Shown one piece after another: positions 9,334 through 17,715 of a DNA stretch of 64,000 nucleotides; position 1 is the stretch's first letter, and each line of letters starts with the position of its first letter. The notes beneath the pieces are model-generated. The model saw only the letters and a program-made list of their open reading frames with translations. It ran no database searches and had not been told where the DNA came from. The position numbers were made by a program, and so were the translations under genes. Origin of the DNA: JBFGFX01 sp965232455 (lineage in GTDB: Bacteria; Pseudomonadota; Gammaproteobacteria; Steroidobacterales; Woeseiaceae). The DNA lies in contig OZ246981.1 of NCBI GenBank assembly GCA_965232455.1, positions 744,001 through 808,000 on the forward strand, in the 5' to 3' direction.

Positions 9334-9582
9334 ATGGCCAAGGGGCAATCGTTGCAGGATCCTTTTCTCAACATTTTGCGCAAGGAAAAGGTTCCGGTAT
9401 CCATCTACCTCGTGAATGGAATCAAGTTACAGGGTCAGGTCGATTCTTTTGATCAATTCGTCGTACTTCTCAAAAACAGTGTCAGTCAGATGGTTTACAA
9501 ACACGCCATTTCGACAATCGTGCCGGCGCGGAACGTGCGCCTGCCGTTGCCAGATGACGCCGCCGGTGAGTCTGACGACTGA
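9334..9582 (+). CDS. hfq: RNA chaperone Hfq
   Basis: 82 residues. The Sm1 region (QDPFLNILRKEKVPVSIYLVNGIKLQG with FDQFVVLL) and the Sm2 motif (YKHAISTIVPAR) are complete. Q8, D9, F42-type, K56/H57 and Y55 positions for the proximal RNA site are present. The C-terminal tail after the Sm fold is short (PLPDDAAGESDD) and ends acidic. A GGGAGA Shine-Dalgarno sequence precedes the ATG. Hfq forms hexamers that pair small RNAs with mRNAs. It is transcribed with miaA and hflX, as in E. coli. Confidence 0.98.
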   Translation: MAKGQSLQDPFLNILRKEKVPVSIYLVNGIKLQGQVDSFDQFVVLLKNSVSQMVYKHAISTIVPARNVRLPLPDDAAGESDD

Positions 9583-9608
9583 GCACTCGCTCTGTCCGGA
9601 GGTCGTTT

Positions 9609-10928
9609 TTGTTTGAACGACCGCAAAGCGGTGAACGCGCAGTCTTGATCCACGCGGCCGTCGGCAGAGTTCCAGATCTCACCGAACGCGAAGAGTTTGC
9701 CGAGCTTGCGAGATCGGCGGGCGCGGCCGTGGTCAATGAGATCAGCGCGGGCAAACGACGGCCCGACTCCAGGCATTTCGTGGGCAAGGGTAAGCTGCTC
9801 GAGCTGAAGCGGAGCATCGACCGACACTGCGCCGATCTGGTGATCTGCAGCGCTGCGTTGAGTCCGAGCCAGGAAAGGAATCTGGAACGCGAGCTCAAAT
9901 GCCGGGTCCTAGACCGTAGTGGCTTGATTCTGGATATTTTTGCGCAGCGTGCGCGCAGCTTCGAGGGTAAATTGCAGGTCGAGTTGGCGCAGCTTAGGCA
10001 TCTGTCGACACGTCTGGTCAGAGGATGGACTCACTTGGAGCGCCAAAAGGGCGGTATCGGCTTGCGCGGGCCGGGTGAAACGCAGCTGGAAAGCGACCGA
10101 CGCATGATCGGTCAGCGGATTCGCCAGCTGAAGGAACGCCTCGCGCGGGTGGACAGTCGTCGAGCGATGAACCGGCAAAACCGGGTTCGCGCGGAAATTC
10201 CGACCGTGGCGCTGGTCGGCTATACGAATGCCGGGAAATCGACGTTGTTCAATACGCTGACCGATGCGGGTGTTTACGTCGAAGACCAGCTGTTCGCGAC
10301 GCTGGACCCGACGATGCGGCGTCTGGATTTGCCGGATGGCGCGCCAATGATTCTTGCCGATACGGTTGGATTCGTTCGTGACCTGCCGCATGAGCTGGTC
10401 GCCGCGTTTCGCGCGACGTTGCAGGAAACTCGCGAGGCCGACTTGATCCTGCATTTGATCGACGCCAGCGACCCGAATCGCTGGCAGCGCATCCGGCAGG
10501 TAAATGGTGTGCTGAAGCAGCTCGAAGCTGACGGCGTACCGCAGATTAGGGTGTACAATAAGATCGACAAGCTGGACCGACAGCCACGTATGACGAACAA
10601 CCGCCGGGGCGAGGGCAGAGCGGTTTGGCTGTCGGCCGTCAGCGGCGCAGGGATTCCCTTGCTGTTACAGACGGTCGCCGACCGCCTGCGACGGAAAACG
10701 GTTAACGGCACGATACGCCTGCTGCCCGAACAGGGAAGACAGCGGGCGTTGTTGTTTGATTTGGGGGCGGTAGCCCGCGAAGTTGTCGTTGAGGACGGCG
10801 GCTGGGAACTCGAAGTCAATATTGAAGAGCGGGAGTTCAAACGTTTCCTGAAGCGTGCGAACTTGCGCAGTGATGTCCTTGAACAGTCGTCGGTATCGGT
10901 TCCGGCAAGACTGGCAACACAGAGATGA
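9609..10928 (+). CDS. hflX: Ribosome-associated GTPase HflX
   Basis: 439 residues from a TTG start with GGAGG 6 nt upstream. The N-terminal HflX domain contains DSRHFVGKGKLLEL and GGIGLRGPGETQLESDRR. The G domain has GYTNAGKSTLFN (G1), DTVGFVRDLP (G3) and NKIDKL (G4). HflX rescues stalled ribosomes by splitting 70S particles, especially after heat or antibiotic stress. The 16-codon C-terminal extension after the EIEER-type strand is slightly longer than usual. Confidence 0.95.
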   Translation: MFERPQSGERAVLIHAAVGRVPDLTEREEFAELARSAGAAVVNEISAGKRRPDSRHFVGKGKLLELKRSIDRHCADLVICSAALSPSQERNLERELKCRVLDRSGLILDIFAQRARSFEGKLQVELAQLRHLSTRLVRGWTHLERQKGGIGLRGPGETQLESDRRMIGQRIRQLKERLARVDSRRAMNRQNRVRAEIPTVALVGYTNAGKSTLFNTLTDAGVYVEDQLFATLDPTMRRLDLPDGAPMILADTVGFVRDLPHELVAAFRATLQETREADLILHLIDASDPNRWQRIRQVNGVLKQLEADGVPQIRVYNKIDKLDRQPRMTNNRRGEGRAVWLSAVSGAGIPLLLQTVADRLRRKTVNGTIRLLPEQGRQRALLFDLGAVAREVVVEDGGWELEVNIEEREFKRFLKRANLRSDVLEQSSVSVPARLATQR

Positions 10929-10931
10929 ACG

Positions 10932-12053
10932 ATGAGTTGGAATGATTCCGGAAACGGTAAAGATCCGTGGAAAAGAGACGATGACGATCCGAACAACCTG
11001 GATCAGATCGTGCAGAACTGGCAGCGTAAGCTGACGAGCATTGCCGGTGGGCGGCGCGGCAGCGCGGGGCCTAATTCGGTTGGCGGCTGGGTTCTCGTCA
11101 TGCTGCTGATCATCGCATGGGCATTGACCGGGCTTTATAGGATAGATGAAGCCGAACGCGGAATTGTCCAGCGGTTCGGCGCGTACACGGTGACGACGAT
11201 GCCGGGCCTGCATTGGCACTTCCCGTATCCTGTCGAGACGGTGGATGTTGTCAACACGAATGCCGTCGACAACTACGGCTTCAGTACGGAGATACTGACC
11301 GCCGACGAGCAGTATGTGTTCGTCCAGATGGTTGCGCAATACCGTCGCGAGGATCCGGTTGCGTATAGTTTCGAGGTCGTCAATCCCGAGTTGACTCTGC
11401 AGGACGTCACCGAGAGCGCGCTGCGCGAGGTGGTTGGCACCAGCTCGCTCGAGGTGCTGGTGACGGAGCGGCGCGACGAAATCGCGCCGCGCACGCAGGC
11501 GATCGTACAGAATACGCTGGACGCCTACGGCGCCGGAATTTCGGTCACCTCGATCAGCCTTGAGAACCTCGACTACCCGAAAGCCGTGCAGGACGCCGTA
11601 GACGACACCCAGAAAGCGCGCAACGACAGCGATCGTTACGTACTGGAGGCGGACAAGTATGCGCAGGATTTGATTCCGCGCGCACGCGGCCGCAGCGCGC
11701 GGATCGTTCAGGACGCCGAGGCCTACCGCGATCGGGTGATTGCGGACGCCGAGGGTGAAGCCGCGCGGTTCGTTGCGTTGCTCGAGGAGTACCAGAAGGC
11801 GCCCCGGGTTACCCGTGATCGGCTTTACATCGAGGCGGTCGAGGAGGTTTACAGCAACTCGAACAAGGTCATTCTGGACTCACAGGGCAGCGGTAACCTA
11901 CTGTACCTTCCGATTGACAAACTGGTGGGCGGAGACGGCCGGCCGGTCACGCCTTCAAGTTCCGACAGGTCCACGACAACGTCCGCCGTCACCAGCAGCG
12001 AGTTGACGAGCGAAGAAATCCAGGACGGTCGCACGCGGAGGATTCGGCAATGA
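10932..12053 (+). CDS. hflK: FtsH protease activity modulator HflK
   Basis: 373 residues. A Gly/Asp-rich cytosolic N-terminus (about 1-50) is followed by one membrane helix (GWVLVMLLIIAWALTGLY) and a periplasmic SPFH/band-7 domain (GIVQRFGAYTVTTMPGLHWHFPYP to EVYSNSNKVILDS). HflK and HflC form a large cage around the FtsH protease and modulate its access to membrane substrates. The stop codon overlaps the hflC start (ATGA). The Ser/Thr-rich C-terminus is not conserved. Confidence 0.96.
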   Translation: MSWNDSGNGKDPWKRDDDDPNNLDQIVQNWQRKLTSIAGGRRGSAGPNSVGGWVLVMLLIIAWALTGLYRIDEAERGIVQRFGAYTVTTMPGLHWHFPYPVETVDVVNTNAVDNYGFSTEILTADEQYVFVQMVAQYRREDPVAYSFEVVNPELTLQDVTESALREVVGTSSLEVLVTERRDEIAPRTQAIVQNTLDAYGAGISVTSISLENLDYPKAVQDAVDDTQKARNDSDRYVLEADKYAQDLIPRARGRSARIVQDAEAYRDRVIADAEGEAARFVALLEEYQKAPRVTRDRLYIEAVEEVYSNSNKVILDSQGSGNLLYLPIDKLVGGDGRPVTPSSSDRSTTTSAVTSSELTSEEIQDGRTRRIRQ

Positions 12054-12922
12054 ACAACGGTAAATTCTCGGCAGTCGTTCTGGCGGGTCTGGTACTGATC
12101 GGCATCGGTCTGTCGGCCTTTACGGTCAACGAACGTGACCTCGCGATCAAACTTCGTGTGGGTGAGGTCGTGCGGGCCGAATACGAGCCCGGCCTGCATT
12201 GGAAGATTCCCATTTTCGAGACCGTAAGAAAGTTTCCCAAACGGATTCTTACGATCGGTGATCAGCCCGAAAGAATTTTTACCGCCGAGCGTCTGGCATT
12301 GCAGGTGGATTTTTTCGTGAAATGGCGCATCATCGATTCGGTCCGTTTTTATACGTCGACGGGCGGATCGCAGGATGTGGCGGATCAGCGTCTTTCCGAA
12401 ATCATCAAAAACGCGATCGTAACTGAATTCGGCAAGCGTTCCGTCCAGGAGGCGATCTCGGTCGAGCGTGTGGAGCTGATGCGTGACATGCTGGAAACGG
12501 CAACTGACACGGCGGAGGGTTTGGGCGTCGAACTCATCGACGTGCGCGTCAAACAAGTGGAGTTTCCCGAGGACGTTCGTAACTCCGTTTATCAGCAGAT
12601 GACCGAGGAGCGCGCGCGCGTTGCCGCCGAGCGACGAGCGGAGGGCCGGGAGATAGCAGAGCAAAAGACTTCCGCCGCAGACAAGGAAAGGACAATAATT
12701 CTGGCGGAGGCCAACCGGCAGTCACAGATTATCCGCGGTGAGGGTGACGCCATGGCGGCGGAGATTTATGCCAACGCATATAACCAGGACCCGGAGTTTT
12801 ACGCGTTCTATAGAAGCATCGATGCCTATCGCCGTTCGATGGGCAATTCCGGTGATCTGTTGGTCGTCTATCCGGACAACGAGTTCTTCCGTTACCTTAA
12901 TCAATCCGGCGGTGAACAATAG
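12050..12922 (+). CDS. hflC: FtsH protease activity modulator HflC
   Basis: 290 residues. An N-terminal membrane anchor (AVVLAGLVLIGIGLSAFTV) precedes an SPFH domain (ERDLAIKLRVGEVVRAEYEPGLHWKIP) and a long charged helix (ERARVAAERRAEGREIAEQ). It ends with the family block EFYAFYRSIDAYRRSM and SGDLLVVYPDNEFFRYL. It is the partner of HflK in the cage around FtsH and is translationally coupled to hflK. Confidence 0.96.
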   Translation: MNNGKFSAVVLAGLVLIGIGLSAFTVNERDLAIKLRVGEVVRAEYEPGLHWKIPIFETVRKFPKRILTIGDQPERIFTAERLALQVDFFVKWRIIDSVRFYTSTGGSQDVADQRLSEIIKNAIVTEFGKRSVQEAISVERVELMRDMLETATDTAEGLGVELIDVRVKQVEFPEDVRNSVYQQMTEERARVAAERRAEGREIAEQKTSAADKERTIILAEANRQSQIIRGEGDAMAAEIYANAYNQDPEFYAFYRSIDAYRRSMGNSGDLLVVYPDNEFFRYLNQSGGEQ

Positions 12923-13035
12923 CGAGAATCTCCCGACGGATGATTGTGTGACGGTTGAATTGCGATTTCCGGCGTGCGGCCGGCGTACCAAACGCCCTTG
13001 TCCTCGGATGCGTGTCCAATAAGAGCGCGACCTAA

Positions 13036-13224
13036 ATGTGGCAAGACATCTTCACGGCGTTTGCGCTGTATCTCGTCATCGAGGGTATGATTCCTTTTGT
13101 CAATCCGCGCGGGTTTCGCCGCGCGGTTTCGCTCATCGCCCAGTTCGGCGACAATGACCTGCGCGTGATCGGTCTGGTTGTCATGGGGGTGGGGCTGTTC
13201 GTGTTGTTCATCGTGCGAACGTAG
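13036..13224 (+). CDS. yjeT: DUF2065 small inner-membrane protein (YjeT)
   Basis: 62 residues with two membrane helices: an N-terminal one (FTAFALYLVIEGMIPFV) and a C-terminal one (VIGLVVMGVGLFVLFIV), joined by a basic loop with NPRGFRRA. This matches DUF2065. Its place between hflC and purA is the same as that of yjeT in E. coli. Function unknown; the context suggests a link to HflKC or membrane quality control, but this is inference. Confidence 0.9.
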   Translation: MWQDIFTAFALYLVIEGMIPFVNPRGFRRAVSLIAQFGDNDLRVIGLVVMGVGLFVLFIVRT

Positions 13225-13245
13225 GCTGAATTTAGGAATGATCTG

Positions 13246-14538
13246 ATGGGCAAGAACGTCGTTGTCGTCGGCACTCAGTGGGGAGACGAGGGCAAAGGGA
13301 AAATTGTCGATCTTCTGACCGACAGAGCCGCCGCCGTTGCCCGGTTCCAGGGCGGCCACAATGCGGGTCACACGCTGGTCATCGACGGAAGAAAGACGGT
13401 GTTGCACCTCATCCCGTCGGGGATTCTGCGGGAAGGCGTCAGCTGTTTGATCGGTAACGGCGTCGTGCTGTCCCTGGACGCGCTCATTACCGAAGCCGAC
13501 TCGCTGACACGCAGCGGCGTGCCGGTATTCGATCGACTCAAGGTCAGCCCGGGTTGCCCGCTGATCCTGCCGTCGCACGTGGCTCTCGACCATGCTCGTG
13601 AACAGGCGCGCGGCGCGTCGGCGATCGGTACCACGGGACGCGGCATTGGCCCGGCCTACGAAGACAAAGTATCGCGACGCGCGCTTCGGGTGGCAGACCT
13701 TTTCGTGCGCGAGAAATTCGCAGCAAGACTGGGCGAAGTACTCGACTATCACAATTTCTTGCTAAAGAACTATTTCAAAGCCGAAGTGATCGATTTTGCA
13801 AAGACCCTCGATGACGCGCTGCAGGCTGCCGAGACCATAGCCCCGATCACCATCGACGTCACCCAGGTTTTGCAGGACCTGGCTGACGCGGACAAGAGCA
13901 TTCTTTTCGAGGGCGCGCAGGGCACGTTTCTCGATATCGATCATGGCACTTACCCGTTTGTTACGTCGTCGAACACGGTGGCCGCCGCCGCGAGTACGGG
14001 TACCGGCATCGGTCCGCGGCATCTCGATTACATTCTTGGCATTGTCAAGGCGTACACGACTCGCGTAGGCGCCGGCCCGTTTCCGACTGAACTTTTCGAC
14101 GACAAGGGCGAGCATCTTGCGACCGTCGGCAGCGAGTTCGGCGCCACAACCGGGAGACCGCGTCGCTGCGGCTGGTTCGACGCGGTTGCACTGCGGAGAT
14201 CCATCGTCAACAGCAGCGTTTCCGGATTGTGTATTACCAAGCTGGACGTGCTCGACGGGCTCGAGACCATCCGGATTTGCGTGGGTTACGAAATAGACGG
14301 CGAAGCCATTTCCGGGCTGCCGGTACTGGTGGACAGATTTGCGGAGTGTCAGCCGGTTTACGAGGACATGCCGGGTTGGCGTCAATCGACGGTCGGCATC
14401 ACCGATTTCGAGGCGCTTCCCGAGGCTGCCCGGAGCTATCTGGCGCGGATCGAGGCCCTGGCCGGCATACCGATCGACATCATATCGACAGGCCCCGACA
14501 GGGACCAGACGATCATCAAGCGAAATCCGTTCGACTAA
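13246..14538 (+). CDS. purA: Adenylosuccinate synthetase
   Basis: 430 residues. It joins IMP and aspartate using GTP, the first committed step to AMP. Signatures are VVGTQWGDEGKGKIVD at the N-terminus, QGGHNAGHT, GRGIGPAYEDK, GAQGTFLDIDHGTYP and TTGRPRRCGWFDAV. Length is normal for the family. It lies 21 bp after yjeT. In E. coli nsrR and rnr follow; here an 11 kb accessory block intervenes. Confidence 0.97.
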   Translation: MGKNVVVVGTQWGDEGKGKIVDLLTDRAAAVARFQGGHNAGHTLVIDGRKTVLHLIPSGILREGVSCLIGNGVVLSLDALITEADSLTRSGVPVFDRLKVSPGCPLILPSHVALDHAREQARGASAIGTTGRGIGPAYEDKVSRRALRVADLFVREKFAARLGEVLDYHNFLLKNYFKAEVIDFAKTLDDALQAAETIAPITIDVTQVLQDLADADKSILFEGAQGTFLDIDHGTYPFVTSSNTVAAAASTGTGIGPRHLDYILGIVKAYTTRVGAGPFPTELFDDKGEHLATVGSEFGATTGRPRRCGWFDAVALRRSIVNSSVSGLCITKLDVLDGLETIRICVGYEIDGEAISGLPVLVDRFAECQPVYEDMPGWRQSTVGITDFEALPEAARSYLARIEALAGIPIDIISTGPDRDQTIIKRNPFD

Positions 14539-14576
14539 GATCGGGTGCGAGCCCTCCGGCAACGTGGTTATCCGAT

Positions 14577-15647
14577 TTGACTGATCAGGGCAGGGCGCTG
14601 GTGTTCAAGGCCGGGCCCGCGGCATACGACACAATCAGAACCCATGGGTTCTCGGAGGCCCTCATCGGCACGCTGCTTGGAGCGTCCGGAGGCGCCAAGT
14701 GGCTGGTGCTCAGCCAGATTGATCGCGTATTGCTGAAGCGAGTCCTGCCCAAAATCGAAGGCCCGCTGCATCTACTGGGTTCCTCGATCGGCGCTTGGCG
14801 ATTTGCCTGTTACGCGCGAGAGGAACCGATGGCGGCAATCGATCGGTTCGAGGCCGCGTACCTCGAACAGACGTATTCCGAGAAGCCGGACGCGCAGGAG
14901 ATTACCGGGAAGAGCCGTGAAATCCTCGCGCAGATTCTCGGCGATACCGGCGCCGCTGAAATCCTCGCTCATCCGAGTTTACGGACGCATATCATGACCG
15001 TCCGCGGCCGCCATTTGACGGCTTCCGAAAATCGACCGCTGCTTGCCACCGGATTGGTATTTGCGATGATCGCAAACGCGCTAAGCCGGCGGGCTTTGGG
15101 TGCGTTTTTTGCACGCGGCCTGTTTTACGACGCCCGCGATCTGCCGCCCTTTTTCGATGTCGACGGTTTTCCCATCGAGCGCATCCCGCTCCACGCGGAC
15201 AACCTGAGCGATGCGATTATTGCGTCGGGGTCCATACCGATGGTGTTGGCCGGCGTAAGGGACATCCAGGGCGCGCCGGTTGGTACCTACAGGGACGGCG
15301 GCGTCATCGATTATCATTTCGATCTGACGACCGCCGCAGACGATCGGCTTACGTTGTTCCCGCATTTTTTCGACTGGCTCAAACCCGGCTGGTTCGACCG
15401 TCGCCTCAAATGGCGAAACATCGATCCCAGGCATCTCGATCGGACGGTTCTTATCTGCCCCTCGTGGCAGTTCATATCCGAATTACCGGGAGGCAAGGTG
15501 CCCGACCGAACCGACTTTGTCCGCCTGACGGCGGCGGAGCGCATCAACGTCTGGCGAGGCGTGGTCGATCGTTGCAAACGCCTCGCCGACGATCTCAATG
15601 ACGTGTTGGATCGGGGCGAGCTGCCCGCGCGACTGCAACCGATGTGA
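14577..15647 (+). CDS. Patatin-like phospholipase family protein
   Basis: About 356 residues from a TTG at 14577; a GTG at 14601 preceded by AGGG is an equally possible start. The frame is open into purA, but that part is not conserved coding sequence. The patatin Ser-Asp dyad is recognisable: LLGASGGAKWL as the oxyanion glycine loop, the nucleophile motif GSSIGAW (G-x-S-x-G), and YRDGGVIDYHF with the catalytic Asp in a DGG motif. The expected activity is acyl hydrolysis of lipids in the cytosol. No signal peptide is visible. It starts the accessory block after purA. The exact substrate is unknown. Confidence 0.75.
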   Translation: MTDQGRALVFKAGPAAYDTIRTHGFSEALIGTLLGASGGAKWLVLSQIDRVLLKRVLPKIEGPLHLLGSSIGAWRFACYAREEPMAAIDRFEAAYLEQTYSEKPDAQEITGKSREILAQILGDTGAAEILAHPSLRTHIMTVRGRHLTASENRPLLATGLVFAMIANALSRRALGAFFARGLFYDARDLPPFFDVDGFPIERIPLHADNLSDAIIASGSIPMVLAGVRDIQGAPVGTYRDGGVIDYHFDLTTAADDRLTLFPHFFDWLKPGWFDRRLKWRNIDPRHLDRTVLICPSWQFISELPGGKVPDRTDFVRLTAAERINVWRGVVDRCKRLADDLNDVLDRGELPARLQPM

Positions 15648-15714
15648 TAATCTAGTCGCGGGGGACAACTGGCAGGAATAACATGAATAACAAATGCCGG
15701 CGCCAGGCGGGGCG

Positions 15715-17439
15715 ATGAGCGAGCCCGGTGTACCGAAACGCGGGCGGCCGTATCCCGAACTGACCTGGCCTGCGGTCATCGTCGGCTGGCTGCTCGGTTG
15801 CGTCATTGCGATTTCCATCGGCTACGCGGCGCTGATACTCGGCTTCACGATCGAAGGGTCGGAACTTGCCGCGATCCTGGGTTTCGGCATCCTGCGCGGT
15901 ATTCTCCGGCGCAAGAGCATCATCGAAAACAATATTGTGCAGACGATTGCCAGCGGCGTGAACGGCGCGTCTTCCGGCATGATGTTTTCGGTGCCCGCAA
16001 TTTTTATCCTCGGGTACGGCGATCGTTTCGATCCCGTGCTTTTGACGTTCGGCTGCGTCGCGGGCGCGTTTTTGGGCATCGCATTCATCGTGCCGCTTCG
16101 TAAACATATGATCGATTTCGAGCGCCTCACCTATCCGGGCGGCGTCGCGGTTGCGACCATCCTCAAGTCTCCGGGCGCAGGCGTGCGCAAGGCGATTATT
16201 CTGTTGGCGGCTGCCGCCGTGAGCGCCGGAATTCACCTGCTGACGATCGTCACGGGCGTCGGAAACTGGGACCTGGGCAGTTTGATCGGGATGCCTCAGT
16301 ACATGAATGGCATCTGGTATCTGTCACTCATGACCGTTGGAGTCGCCTTCATCGCGGGCCGCGGCGGAGTGGCGTTCATCATTGGCGGCTTCGTTGCTTA
16401 CTGGTTCCTGTCGCCGATGCTTGCGCTGACGGACGGCTTTCCGCTGGATGCGGCAGGTTCGCTGGTCAGCGATCCGGGACAGTTGCGACTTTTGCTCTAC
16501 CGTCCGTTCGGGATAGGCATGTTGATCGGCGGCGCCATGATAGGCGTCGTGCTCGCGTTCCCGTTGATCGTCAGTACGGTCAGATCGATGCAGAAAGTCT
16601 CGCGAGTCGACGCTGCGGTGTCGCCCGACGAGATGCCGATAAAGCTGTTGTATTTCGCGATTATCGGCGCAGCCATCTTGCTCTGCGTAATTGCCGTAAG
16701 CTCGATCGACAGCCTCGGTCTCGCGCGTGGGCTCGGCATGGCCGTTCTGGGTACGCTGTGGATCTGGATGTCCGGCATCATCCTCTCAGAGGCGATTGGC
16801 AGGACCAATTGGTCACCGTTGTCCGGAATGACGCTTGTGGGCATCACCATGCTGATCATCCTTGCGCAAGGAGAAGGTATGGGACGAGGCGATTCGATTG
16901 TCGCCGCGATCACCGTTGGTGCGGCGACCTGCGTCGCCATGTCACAAGCAACGGACTTGATGCTGGACATGAAGACCGGCTACCTCGTGGGCGCGACTCC
17001 GCGCATGCAGCAATTCGGCCAGTTCATCGGCGCATGGCTTGGGCCCATCGTCGTCATTGGCCTGATTTTCGTGTTGCACGAGGCGATGACCCTGGGCAGT
17101 GCGGCGCTGCCGGCGCCACAGGGGCAGGCGCTCGCGAGCATGGTCGAGGGCGTCATGGGGGGCGACGTACCGGCCGAAAAATATGCAGCGGGCGCCGTTC
17201 TCGGCGGTATTCTTACGGCGCTGATGGGCGGGTTGGGTGTTACCGTCGGGCTCGGTTTCTATTTACCGTTCAACATCGTGCTGACATATTCGCTGGGCAC
17301 GTTGGGGCGTGAACTCGCGGATCGTTTCAAAGGCAAGTCCTGGAGTGAGAACGTCGGCATACCGGTCGCTGCGGGATTGATCGTAGGTGAAGCCCTTATT
17401 GGTGTCGGCAACGCCATAAACGTCGTACTGTCGTCCTAG
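15715..17439 (+). CDS. OPT family oligopeptide transporter
   Basis: About 574 residues from the ATG at 15715, preceded by AGGCGGGG; an ATG 21 bp upstream is an alternative. The protein is almost entirely membrane helices (about 14-15 predicted by eye) and has OPT-family features: an N-terminal ELTWPAVIVGWLLG, ENNIVQTIASGVNGASSGMMF, and LTYPGGVAVATILKS. OPT carriers import small peptides or metal chelates with protons. The TAG stop lies inside the left end of palindromic element A. Confidence 0.9.
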   Translation: MSEPGVPKRGRPYPELTWPAVIVGWLLGCVIAISIGYAALILGFTIEGSELAAILGFGILRGILRRKSIIENNIVQTIASGVNGASSGMMFSVPAIFILGYGDRFDPVLLTFGCVAGAFLGIAFIVPLRKHMIDFERLTYPGGVAVATILKSPGAGVRKAIILLAAAAVSAGIHLLTIVTGVGNWDLGSLIGMPQYMNGIWYLSLMTVGVAFIAGRGGVAFIIGGFVAYWFLSPMLALTDGFPLDAAGSLVSDPGQLRLLLYRPFGIGMLIGGAMIGVVLAFPLIVSTVRSMQKVSRVDAAVSPDEMPIKLLYFAIIGAAILLCVIAVSSIDSLGLARGLGMAVLGTLWIWMSGIILSEAIGRTNWSPLSGMTLVGITMLIILAQGEGMGRGDSIVAAITVGAATCVAMSQATDLMLDMKTGYLVGATPRMQQFGQFIGAWLGPIVVIGLIFVLHEAMTLGSAALPAPQGQALASMVEGVMGGDVPAEKYAAGAVLGGILTALMGGLGVTVGLGFYLPFNIVLTYSLGTLGRELADRFKGKSWSENVGIPVAAGLIVGEALIGVGNAINVVLSS

Positions 17440-17491
17440 GGCCTGTTAACACTATGCGAGTAATCGCTGTTGAGCCCCAAAAGACGCCAAT

Positions 17492-17543
17492 CAAGGCGCG
17501 AGGAGAGTAGTTTGGTCATTCCAAATGAACGACGAGCAACGCC
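17492..17543 (-). repeat. 52-nt conserved core, copy A1
   Basis: Read on the minus strand it begins GGCGTTGCTCGTCG and ends CTCCTCGCGCCTTG, with an apical hairpin TTTGG-AATGA-CCAAA in the centre. It matches the core of element B at 44 of 52 positions with no gaps. A GGCG/CGCC pair closes the core below an internal loop. Confidence 0.88.
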
Positions 17544-17598
17544 GAGTGGCGTCTTTTGGGGCTCAACCCTACGGGCTTTAGCTCTGGTGTCGCCCAGC

Positions 17599-17650
17599 GG
17601 CGTTGTCAGTCGCTCATGTAGACTGACTACACGGCGCTCCTTCCGCCTTG
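17599..17650 (+). repeat. 52-nt conserved core, copy A2 with co-varying apical stem
   Basis: It begins GGCGTTGTCAGTCG and ends CTCCTTCCGCCTTG, the same length and end blocks as copies A1 and B. The apical stem is TGTAG-ACTGA-CTACA instead of TTTGG/CCAAA: two base pairs have changed on both sides so that pairing is kept. Confidence 0.82.
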
Positions 17651-17715
17651 CTGGACGACACCAGAGCTTAAGTAGCGATCACTCGCATAGTGTTAACAGG
17701 CCCTAGGAGCGAAGT

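Larger units (their letters stand above)
17435..17707. repeat. Composite palindromic element A (nested inverted repeats with two cores)
   Basis: The outer arms 17435-17468 and 17674-17707 are inverted copies, 33 of 34 bases paired (ends CCTAGGGCCTGTTAACAC). Inside are two smaller hairpins. The first has perfect 20-bp arms at 17469-17488 and 17548-17567. The second has 23-nt arms at 17576-17598 and 17650-17672 with two mismatches. Each encloses a 52-nt core, in opposite orientations. As single strand the whole can fold into a three-way junction. The left end contains the TAG stop of the OPT gene (17437-17439). The right end supplies the first three bases of the AGGAG Shine-Dalgarno sequence (17705-17709) of the next gene. 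There are no ORFs of its own and no direct repeat I can recognise as a target duplication. Confidence 0.93.

Noticed and set aside
14229..14576. Upstream extension of the patatin-like frame into purA
   Set aside because: The extension lies in another frame of the purA coding region and its translation is not protein-like; a TTG or GTG after purA is preferred.
17435..17707. Integron attC site as explanation for element A
   Set aside because: The core ends do not fit the GTTRRRY / RYYYAAC boxes, and there is no integrase or cassette array.
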